Shown one piece after another: positions 55,690 to 64,000 of a stretch of 64,000 bases of DNA. The notes under the pieces are model-generated. The model worked only from the letters and a program-made list of their open reading frames with translations. It did not search any database and was not told where the DNA came from. Origin of the DNA: Ixodes scapularis (lineage: Eukaryota > Arthropoda > Arachnida > Ixodida > Ixodidae). The translations under genes were made by a program, and so were the position numbers. Within the stretch, counting starts at the first letter, position 1, and every line of letters starts with the position of its first letter. The stretch is from assembly GCF_016920785.2 (NCBI RefSeq), contig NW_024609835.1:24059838-24123837 (forward strand), given 5' to 3'.

Positions 55690-56625
55690 ATGCGCTCAGT
55701 TCGTCCGAGAACGTGGGTATGTGCCGTGAAAAGGGAAAACCAGACGCCGTCGGACCACGATTGCTTTGGCGGGAAGCATTTTGGGTTGAATTCACGGATA
55801 CTTCTGGCCATCAGATTTAATTGTTTTGTTCCAAAATGAACGCCGGAAAACCGTCAAGTTGTACGGACCTCCTGCGGACTACCTTCAGTGCGTCTTCAAG
55901 TTCAAACGGTCGCCTGATCGTTCGAACTGTCGTCTGCTCTTTCAAACGTTTCTGCTTGTCGTCTGCTCTTTTAGAGGACACCGGCCTAAAGACCAAACGT
56001 TACGTGGGCCCGGTACTTGCGATAAGAAGTAAGTGCAGGCCTCAACAGACATAAGTTTGAAGGCTGGTAAGCAGGCTCGACGTAAACAGTATAGGTACAA
56101 GAAGATGTTGATCAATGTTACCAGTGGCCATCACCGGCTTGTTATGCCTGATTGACTTGGTTAGATTCTGCTTGCGATTTTCAGTATCGACGTCGACCAT
56201 CTCGGCTACGGTTCACGCTTTTGCAGTCCGAGCGACGTCGCCACTGAAAATTGCGAGCGAAATCTCATCATGTGAATCAGGCTTTAGCGTACATTCTGCG
56301 ACGTCCACGCGGAATGAATATCAGCATGTCGGATTATTCACGCGAAGTTTGGCGGTGTAACGAGCCTCGTTAATTTCGCTGACGCCGCTCAAGTAATCAT
56401 ACATCGTTAGGAGGTCGTAGAATCAACAATTCCAACGCGAAGAAGAGCGCGGGGACTCACACCGAGACAGACAACATCGCATTTCAATGGTTTGTTTATG
56501 GGCGACGGCGAGCTTCTTGCCCACACCCCCATTGCGCATGCGCGGCGCCGGTGGCCTCCGGTAGGGGCGCTCCGGGCGCTCCGGTTTGTTTGTAAACATG
56601 AGTTGGTGTATAGAGGAGGCTATGA
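55690..56625 (-). repeat. Dispersed repeat D, copy 2 (inverted)
   Basis: It is the inverted counterpart of 10505-11690, with the same block order and without the roughly 310-bp insertion present there. Shared words include ACACCAACTYATGTTTRCAA and GATACTGAAAATCG. The repeated GTTTGAAAGAGCAGACGACA lies at 55925-55985. A C-run follows at 56641-56656. Confidence 0.75.
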
Positions 56626-56656
56626 TGTCACAAAACTACTCCCCCCCCCCCCCCCT

Positions 56657-57744
56657 TTCCCCCCGAAAAAGGAAAGAAAATGAAATGGTGATTTATTTGC
56701 GTCGTGGCACATGTTTGACTTAGGAGCGATTCTGAAACATATGCTTCTATTTCCAGACGTCGACTCTGAAATAGAGGCATGTTTAGTAATCACTCAAATA
56801 AGCCTCGTGAGTTTTCGCTGTGTCTGTTTCCTTCTCGTCTTTGTCCCTCGCTTATTTTGCGCTGTTTCGCGTTCAACATGCACCAAACTAGCCCAACTAC
56901 ACGCCTTGCTACCTTTCTAAGGTGCGTTAAATATTTTGGAGTAATTTCCCTTAGCAGCAATACATAGCTTAAAGGCGTGATGAAATAAATTTTATGCTTA
57001 AAGAAATGATTCTAGATTGAAATTTTACTAACGGCATATCGCTTAATGAATTCACAAAAATAACTTGCACACGAGGGTAGAGAGATGAAATTAGGTATGA
57101 AATTTTGAAGTTATAGCGAACTATATCCTACCTTATTTTCTTCGAAAACTGTCCGCCTATTCATTGTGATTCGTCCGCGGCATCCAAGCACATAAACCGA
57201 TCCCTGCTTACGTATTGGACACGAGTACGGCGTCACTCGGACGTAAGCGCTCGTCAAAAATCAATTCATCGACGAGTATTTGGATTCGCGTTCGTAGCCA
57301 ATAAGTGCCGTGACGGCACTTATCATCACTTGCTAGTGACGAGTTTCATGGTTTGCTTAAAAAGCAGGGTGGAAGCTTGGAGTCATCGCATTCCGAAGTC
57401 AACACCGTCAAAGTTGACAATCTGATATTTTTCTTATTGACGTCGATGAAAGACAAGATATTCAAAATGGCCAGTCAAGGAAGGTCGACCACGTCGGCAA
57501 GAAAACTGGCAGGGCTGTGACTGTAGCTCAACATTTACCGATGATTGAATCAAGAGCAAAGAACACGGACGGCTCAGGCCCGCTGACCCTCAGGTGGGTG
57601 TGAGAACTTCCGGCTCCGCTTAAATACTACGTCATGACCGCGTGATTTCTTATTTCGCTTTTGATTTGAGGTTCTAAGCTAATGAAAAAGTTTAAAAAAT
57701 GAAAGACGTTTACGAATCTCTATAATGTGAAACCAGAGCACAGC
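56657..57744. other. No supported gene
   Basis: Short ORFs in AT-rich sequence. TAAGTGCCGTGACGGCACTTA at 57301-57321 is a perfect 10-bp-arm hairpin. Confidence 0.5.
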
Positions 57745-57905
57745 TCTTGAGGAGGAGGGGAGGGTACGGAGGGAGAGTAGGCTACTCCTCCTCCTTTGCA
57801 CCCTCCCCTCCCTCTCCTCCTCCTCTCCAGCCCCCTCCTCTTCCTCTTCCCTTCTCTTCCTCCCCTCCTCCTGCTCCTTTCCCCCTCCTCTCCTCCTGCC
57901 CTGAA
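57745..57905. repeat. Polypyrimidine (CTCCTC) tract
   Basis: About 150 bp of CTC/CCT-rich sequence, purine-rich on the other strand and able to form a triplex. The Gly/Arg/Glu-rich ORF across it is an artefact. Confidence 0.9.
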
Positions 57906-57945
57906 TTTGTTCATGGGTGACGTGACACGAAGTCGTGACGTCACT

Positions 57946-58290
57946 TTCCCCGCTAAATTTAGCGAGGAAACTTAACTTGGTAAAGTTAGCTGGAAAATTT
58001 TCCCGCTAAATTTTGTAGGGAAATTTTCCCGCTAAATTGAGCAGGAAACTAGGGAGTTTTAGTAGACCGTGTTTCCCCCTCCGCTAACCCTCCGCTACGA
58101 AGAAACCGCCACTGCGCCTGCGCGCCGATGGCCTTGGCTGTAGAGTTTCTGGTAGCGGAGGGGCTTAGTGGAGGGGGAAACACGGTCTACTAAAACTCGC
58201 TATTTTTTCCGCAAAATTTAGCCGAGAAATTCCCCCGTTAAATCTAGAGGAAAAAGTTTCCCACTAAATTTAGCGTGGAACGTCCCATAA
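57946..58290. repeat. Tandem CCGCTAAATTTAGCG-type motifs around a MITE
   Basis: Words like TTTCCCGCTAAATTTAGCG recur six to eight times on both sides of a 145-bp palindrome (58054-58198), in direct and inverted form. This may be the subterminal region of a larger element with the palindrome at its centre. Confidence 0.6.
58054..58198. mobile_element. 145-bp palindromic MITE
   Basis: GAGTTTTAGTAGACCGTGTT and CCCCCTCC on the left have an almost exact inverse at the right. A relative with AGTTTTAGGGAACCGT ends lies at 60683-60815. No clear target duplication. Confidence 0.75.
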
Positions 58291-58497
58291 TGCAATTGCG
58301 CGCGCGGTCACGCCGACGGCGACGCCGCTCCACTCGAAAACGGGCGCCTAAGAGCTGCGCTCTAAGATCATTTCATTGTTCCTTTCACAATCACTCTCAA
58401 ACGTCACCGAGTGTGTCGCAATCTTGGTGGAAAAGCAATATATGGACTTTGTTCAAGCAGCTCTGCGAATGAATGGGGCGATTGGTACCACGTCTCA

Positions 58498-59625
58498 ATT
58501 CATTCATTCATTCATTGTACCCTTAAGGGCCCTTCTTCAAGGGCATTACATAAGGGGGGGGGGTCATACATGAAAAAATACAAAAACAAAGCACCAGGTG
58601 TTGCAGCTAACAATGCTGCACTTGCATAAGATGTGAAAAAATACAGTGATTGATTCTTAATAAAAACTTGAAATTATAGCATCACGAAACAAGGTGGGGT
58701 CATCAATGGTCACTATATCAGGTAGCAGGTCGTTCCAGTCTATGATGGTCTGTGGGAAGAAAGATTGGTTAAAATAATTAGTGCGACCAGTGATCCGCGA
58801 CACATGGCGTGAGTGGTTTAGCCGTGATGATGATCTGCTAGGAGGAAGAAGCAGTGAGGAACGTAGTATTGGGTGAAAATGGTAAACCTTATGAAACTAA
58901 ACTTAAGCGTGTTATTTTACGTCGTACGTTGAGAGTTTGGATATCGAGCTGACGTTTGAGAGATGAAACACTAGTCGTTGGGAAATAGTCGTTTAGGATA
59001 AATCTAACAGCATGATTTTGGATGGACTCAAGATGGCTGATGAGGTAGGCTTGGTGTGGGCTCCAAATGGCTGATGCGTATTCCAATTTCGGTCGCACAT
59101 ATGTTTCGTAGGCCAATTTTCATAAGTGAAAGGGCGCTTCTTTCAAATTTCGTTTGATGTACCCCAGAGTCCGGGAAGCTTCTGCCACAATAGTTTCGAT
59201 GTGGTTATTCCAGATTCGATCACTTGTCAGCGTTACACCGAGGTATTTATAATAAGATGTAGAGTCAATAAGGTCGGAGCCAATAAAATATGAAAAGTTG
59301 CTTGTTGTTTTTTTCCCGAGTAAGGCGAACCAGCTTGCATTTTGACATATTCAATGACATAAGCCATTTGGAGCACCAAGCATAAATTAAACTTAAATCA
59401 CTTTGAAGCTGAAAATGGTTATTGTGAGAATTAATTTTGCGATACAGAACACAGTCATCCGCGAAGAAACGGATGCTAGACGTGATTGAGTTAGGTAAAT
59501 CGTTAATAAATATTAGAAACAGTAAAGGTCCAAGCACGGATCCCTGAGGAACCCCAGAAGTGATGCGACTGCAGTGTGATTTATGGTTGTTAGCAAGTGA
59601 TTTATGGTTGTTAGCAACAGTGAAC
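58498..59625 (-). mobile_element. 5'-truncated non-LTR element (CR1/L2/Jockey group), RT
   Basis: Minus strand: SGVPQGSVLGPLLFLIFIND and FADD (59454-59465), then WCSKWLMSLNMSKC, YKYLGVTLTSD near 59230 and YETYVRPKLEYASAIWSPHQ (59110-59050). This is the RT palm to C-terminal thumb. Stops and shifts near 59120 and 59270 break it. The 3' UTR ends in ATGA repeats at 58499-58516. The 5' end is cut near a 21-bp tandem duplication at 59576-59617. Confidence 0.88.
59576..59617. repeat. 21-bp tandem duplication
   Basis: GTGATTTATGGTTGTTAGCA plus one base occurs twice head to tail. It lies within the RT coding part, where 7 residues are thereby duplicated in frame (NHKSLAN on the minus strand). Confidence 0.9.
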
Positions 59626-60520
59626 TAAGTACGAGTTCACTGTTGCGATCTCGGTGACAGAAAAGATTAACGTTTTTTTGTGTGTATTGAGATTGAATGA
59701 TTATTGGGCTTCATGCCATCGCCCTCCTCAATGACTAAACTGTTTTTTTGCATTCCATGTGCGTCGTGGGGCAACCTGCGTGCAAGATATTTGGAGAGTC
59801 ATAAAAAAGAAACAAGAAAAGGCAGGTGTCGCCGCAGTGTCACACTGCTTTTTCAACCAGACAAGCTGCAGTAAGGAAGAGTAATTTCGATGACGCCTTT
59901 TAAACAGAATTATTTTGATCTCCCCGGTTACACCCGCAACTACCCAGGGTAAAATAGTTGTTTTTGTATTGATTTGAATGTAACGGAGGGTCGCTCGGTC
60001 TTGATGTGGCATCCTTCATCACAAATATAGAGTGGAAATGCAACCAGTGCAACAAAGATATTGATTCTGCCTTTTTTAATGTGTTTACGAAATAGTGGCA
60101 CGCCGCTACCTACGCAGCGAAACGTGTTCAACAGGTATTTTTTGCGCAAGCCTGGCTCAAAGGATTCTCGTGCCAACATTACCTTCCGAAGTGTCATTTC
60201 CGAGTATTCATTCGACCTCTGATGAAAAACGTCAGCAGAAGCCCTCGAGCACTCCGCCGACCAACAAGTGCGGTGTTTCTTTACATGAAACGTGCGGCGC
60301 TGTGTTACGTCAGTATACCGACGGATGTATACATATTCCTCTAAGGACGCCGATAGACTGCTCGTACATGGTACTAGAGACGCGGTGTCCGACGCATACA
60401 CGATGACAGAAGCGTCTGCGGGCACGCCCCAGGCATATTCGATACATGTTTGCTTCTCCATACATACGCATGGTTCGAACTTGTCTGCAGACAGTTTTTG
60501 TACTATCAATTAGGGAGGGC
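59626..60520. other. No supported gene
   Basis: Overlapping ORFs on both strands lack domains. Confidence 0.5.
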
Positions 60521-60663
60521 CGTCGCATACAAGGAAGAAACACGCCACAAGGACCGTCTACAGACTGTACCCTGTATGATCTATTGGCGGTCGCACCGCC
60601 AATAGATCCTACGAAAGACAGTCTGCAGACACGATTGGAGGCGTGTCTCTTCCTTGTACGACG
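60521..60663. mobile_element. 143-bp fold-back hairpin
   Basis: Arms beginning CGTCGCATACAAGGAAGAAA and, inverted, CGTCGTACAAGGAAGAGACA converge on the central palindrome GATCTATTGGCGGT/ACCGCCAATAGATC. Non-coding, possibly a MITE. Confidence 0.8.
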
Positions 60664-60682
60664 CTGTCCTGTCATATTAGAG

Positions 60683-60815
60683 AGTTTTAGGGAACCGTTG
60701 TTGCACATCCGATAAGGTACGGTGGGCCCTCCTGTACGAACTGCGCATGCGCTCCCACAGAAGACACGCATCGTATCGTACCGTATCGGACGTGGAAACA
60801 CGGTTCCCTAAAACT
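60683..60815. mobile_element. 133-bp palindromic MITE, relative of 58054-58198
   Basis: AGTTTTAGGGAACCGTGTT-type ends on both sides and internal GATAMGGTACGGT inverted words. It lies 20 bp from the previous hairpin. Confidence 0.75.
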
Positions 60816-62002
60816 TTTTATTGGACATACGGAACACCGTCCGAAGGCATGCTCGAAGCATGTGCATTCATAAAGCAAACCCAGCTTCGAAAGTGCTTAA
60901 GACGTGTCCGCAAACAATTATCTGCAAGCGAACAACGTTTTTTTGTATGATGTACGGGCGGTGTGATCGTGGCTTTGCGGATAGGGCCGTCCGCTGTCCT
61001 CGAAATCCTCCGGAGATACTTCGAGGGCGATTTTGCGTCTCGCGACCGGAGTGTCCTTGGAGGGGACCTGCAATGTCGGCCCACGTGGCCATCCTCGTCT
61101 CTTCCTCTCTCTAGACCTGCCGCGACGAGTGCTTCGCTTAATCAGATTAGGCAATTAAGCGCCTTAGAGATTTCCGGACGTCCACTGCTGTGGGATCCTC
61201 CAAACTCGATTTCATTTCAATTAGTCGCCGATGCAAATCCCCCGTAAGACATCACTTAGCTGCCACCGGGAGTTTGTCGGTGCCTCAAAAAAGGGAAAAG
61301 GCATTACTCGACGTAAAAACAAAATAAAATAAAATAAAAATTAAAATAAAAAATAGCACTACATTAACGAGAAATGAGTGTTCCGCTTTCAGATGGAACA
61401 GCTTAGCAATTTGCCAAAGTCTAGGTCCTCTTGCTTGGCCTTTCCGAAGAGTGAGGGGCCTAGAGAATGAAGCACACACTCGTGATTCGCAACATCGAAA
61501 GTCTTCGCCGAGACGTAAAACAAGCTCTCTCCTTTTACTTCCAGAACGTGGCTTTTGAGATGAGTGCGGTTCCTTTGAAAATTAAGAGCGGCGAATCGAA
61601 ATACAAACTTAAGTTCACTTTAATCCTGAGTGCTGACAAAATACCCTGAGTTGATGAAAGAGGTGGGGTTTGCGTAAAGCATACAAGCGAACTTCTTTTG
61701 AGGGGAGACGATTGATGAAGTCGTTTCACTTTAGGTTGCTAGAGGTGTGGCTGAGAATCGGCGATGTAGGCGAATCGGTTCTTGAGTGATAAATTGTACG
61801 CATAGTATAAAAGACCAGGGGCAATTATAGGGGAGTATATACGCGACAAGCGGTATCGACTCATTACATAAAAAACAGTCAAGCATGAAAGCACCGCGTG
61901 TCAATAAATTCAACGTTTTTTTTAGCTTAACATATATATTGATGTTTTAGTTACCTGATGCCTCATTTTTCTATGCATAAGCTTCTAACAATTCCCTCGA
62001 TA
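60816..62002. other. No supported gene; AAAAT microsatellite
   Basis: AAAAT repeats at 61319-61350. ORFs lack domains. The frame at 61467-61649 (MKHTLVIRNIESLRRDVKQA) is open but short and unmatched. Confidence 0.5.
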
Positions 62003-62332
62003 TTACATGTTTTCCCATATCTGATTATTTAAAGTTTGGACGAGAATGGTGATCCCCACAATGGCGAAGATGGATGTTCTCCGGCCCTTAATCGCAACGA
62101 CAAACTCATGCTTCCGCTTTGTTTCCCTGATGTGCGTCCCGGCTTGTCCGATGTATGCTGTCCCATAAGTCAGTGAAGGTTTGCAAATCATGCCACAGGT
62201 ATTGGTATATTTCGCAATACATGGGTGGTCATCCTCAGTCTTCTCGTTGATTTGAATAATTATTCGAACGCATAGTAGCGTCAACTTGCCGGGCGCCGAG
62301 AACACGAGGGGTACATAAAATTGATCAGACAT
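62003..62332 (-). pseudogene. Degenerate PLE linker and GIY-YIG fragment
   Basis: Minus strand: VPLVFSAPGKLTLLC, then CGMICKPSLTYGTAYIGQAG and THIRETKRKHEFV. VVFSAPxKLxxLC followed by a YIGQxG core is the order in PLE proteins. YIGQAG replaces YIGQTG, and the following arginine motif is altered. No arms were found. From 62333 to 62872 nothing else is recognised. Confidence 0.7.
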
Positions 62333-62872
62333 TTTGTTTTAAGCTGTGGGAAACCCTCTGTGTGAAGTGTAATATTTGCTACGTTCTCCTGCTCACTCGT
62401 GCCGCCAATGTTAATCGCAGCCTGGGTTAGAAATGCTCTGAGCATCTGTTGTGCTCCACACGTGGTTAGAATGCGGCGATTTATGTTACCCTATATAAGA
62501 AGTGAGCGCACGCAGTTTTCGTGTCCGATCAGTAAGCAGCGTTCAGCCGTAACATTCCCGGAAACAATCGGACCTGGTGGAATCACGGTACAGTCAAAAA
62601 GAATTCTGAAAGCGAGAAAGAAAATAATATATACTTATTGTTAACATTTTGTAGTTGAAATCAGGTTTCTTGCGCTTTACCACAATCCGCTAGTTTTTGC
62701 ATGACCCCCGACGCGATTTGCAATTATTACAATTCCGCCCAGAGATCGGTTCACGCTGAGACTGCAGCCAATGCCACAACCACGAGAGAACCAGCTCGCT
62801 GCTTTGAAACGTTCTTCCGCAGACCGAGCACTCGCGTTAGGAATACACTTCTCAAAGCCTGGGGTGGGGGGA

Positions 62873-63069
62873 GGGGTGCTATGTTGCGCTTTTTGCACTC
62901 CCAGGAGACTTGGAAGAGGGAAGTGACGTCAACAACGCAGCAAATGCAGATTGGGTGTTGATTTTGTTTTCTACCTGTCAACATCCAATCTGCGTTTGCT
63001 CTATAGTCGTTGACGTCACTTCCTTCTCCCTTGTCTCCTGGGAGTCCAAAAAGCGCAACATAGCACCCC
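62873..63069. repeat. Near-perfect hairpin, about 90-bp arms
   Basis: GGGGTGCTATGTTGCGCTTT... and GAAGTGACGTCAAC on the left are mirrored on the right, with a spacer of about 20 bp. It could be a small fold-back MITE. The ORFs in it are mirror copies. Confidence 0.8.
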
Positions 63070-64000
63070 TGGAGCGCAGGCTACCCAGCGCTTGTAGCTT
63101 TGGCTGCGGTGAACGGAATATGCACGTTTTCACTGTTTATAAACATCACAGTCCACACGTGCTAAATCTCAGCCCAGTCAGCGCTCGCTCGCAATTGTGG
63201 GGAGTCAGGAAGTGCGCCTGCATAACACACAAACACAGCAATGAACGCGCCTTTATACGTTTTTTATAGAAAGGTGTATAGGAGGCATCTAGAGAGACAC
63301 TAAATGAGCTGCGCTTAGGGTATCGGCATGTTAGCCGACATTGCTGTGGGTGCGCCATTTTGGTGTTTGTGCAGAGCAGACGCAACTGCCGATCGTCATG
63401 ATTCAAAAGTGCGAGTCCTTCAGCATTAGATTCGCTGTTAGGAAGCTCATATAATATTGCTTTTCTCCATCGCGAGCTGTTTCAACACTTGCTGAGGACG
63501 GAAAAACGTTTTCTGTGATTTGAGATAAACCATCAGATAACTGGCAAGCATTACTTTAAGTCACAATATGACTAAGTTTTGTTACTGTGAAGCGTAGCTT
63601 ATTTAGTGGCACTAGAGGCATTCTTGCTCGGGTACAATCTACCCTTTTTGGATATCGTCGGTTTGGTTGTTTGTGCATAGGAGCGCGCACATCATGAGCA
63701 CTGGCTCAAGCTTCCATCCTGAAAGCCTGTCATGGCCGCTCGTCAATTCATGTAATGTGAACTTATGTCTTCGTACCTGAACCTCTGGAACCATGATTTA
63801 GAAAAAGGTGTGTTCCGTCGATTACACAGATATACCATCTTAGAGATGGTTCTTCGCGCGTATACCTAAGGTGGAGTACGTGCTGGCTCGCGCTCTTTTT
63901 GACGAGTGACAACAAGACAACGATGCAAATATTTTGTTTCCTTAGCGTTTCTTGAGTTTAAAGGCAGCTTTGTTGACAAAAGCAAAAGACATATAAAAAA
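63070..64000. other. No supported gene
   Basis: ORFs are short with no domain. The sequence ends in an A-run. Confidence 0.5.

Noticed and set aside
57720..57944. Gly/Arg/Glu-rich ORF
   Set aside because: Product of the polypyrimidine tract.
1..64000. CRISPR array, bacterial operon or prophage
   Set aside because: No regularly spaced short direct repeats with unique spacers and no prokaryotic coding layout. The repeats found are minisatellites and TE arms.
1..64000. tRNA or rRNA genes
   Set aside because: No segment could be folded with confidence into a tRNA cloverleaf and no rRNA core was recognised. A covariance-model scan would be needed to exclude decayed copies.

Overview
This is eukaryotic, repeat-saturated DNA with no bacterial gene organisation: no operons, no Shine-Dalgarno starts, no long intact ORFs, many long homopolymers and microsatellites. 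The mobile-element mix is Penelope-like elements (PLEs) with GIY-YIG endonucleases, several non-LTR retrotransposon lineages, a Ty3/gypsy pol, hAT elements, TTAA-target elements, TIR elements with 3-bp target duplications and THAP-bearing fold-backs. This fits an arthropod, most likely a hard tick. That assignment is inference from repeat style; no host gene in the window proves it.

Layout. 1-5 kb: a minus-strand Ty3/gypsy pol fragment is split by two hAT elements. Each hAT has a perfect 8-bp target duplication, and the pol frame rejoins when each is removed. 7-10.3 kb: a minus-strand non-LTR element (endonuclease plus RT) is split by a 395-bp TIR element at a TA. 10.4-13.7 kb: dispersed repeats, one of which recurs inverted at 55.7-56.6 kb. 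13.7-25.3 kb: fold-back and TIR elements, with a short hypothetical secreted-protein ORF at 14.5 kb, a PLE fragment, and a fold-back with an 8-bp duplication that carries a nested MITE. 25.9-36.7 kb: ends of one TTAA-type family bracket a 10.7-kb nest. It contains a 4.0-kb TTAA element with kilobase-scale inverted arms, a non-LTR tail, and a PLE whose roughly 300-bp inverted arms look identical. 37-42 kb: another TTAA element, then a Harbinger-like element with a MADF-like ORF and its own nested 268-bp insertion. 43.9-47.4 kb: a four-layer nest in which a PLE sits in a tandem repeat and itself carries a THAP element and a TA-target MITE. 48.7-49.7 kb: a minus-strand array of repeated exon-like units, the best candidate for host-gene sequence. 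50.4-52.5 kb: an I-type non-LTR element with a good RNase H but a deleted RT core. 52.5-64 kb: microsatellites, small palindromic MITEs, another non-LTR RT, and a degenerate PLE.

The genes do not form a pathway. They are parasites at different stages of decay, and the target duplications let many insertions be ordered in time. Most short ORFs in the window are chance or TE-derived. All family names rest on motifs read by eye. Identities, phylogeny and host assignment were not computed.
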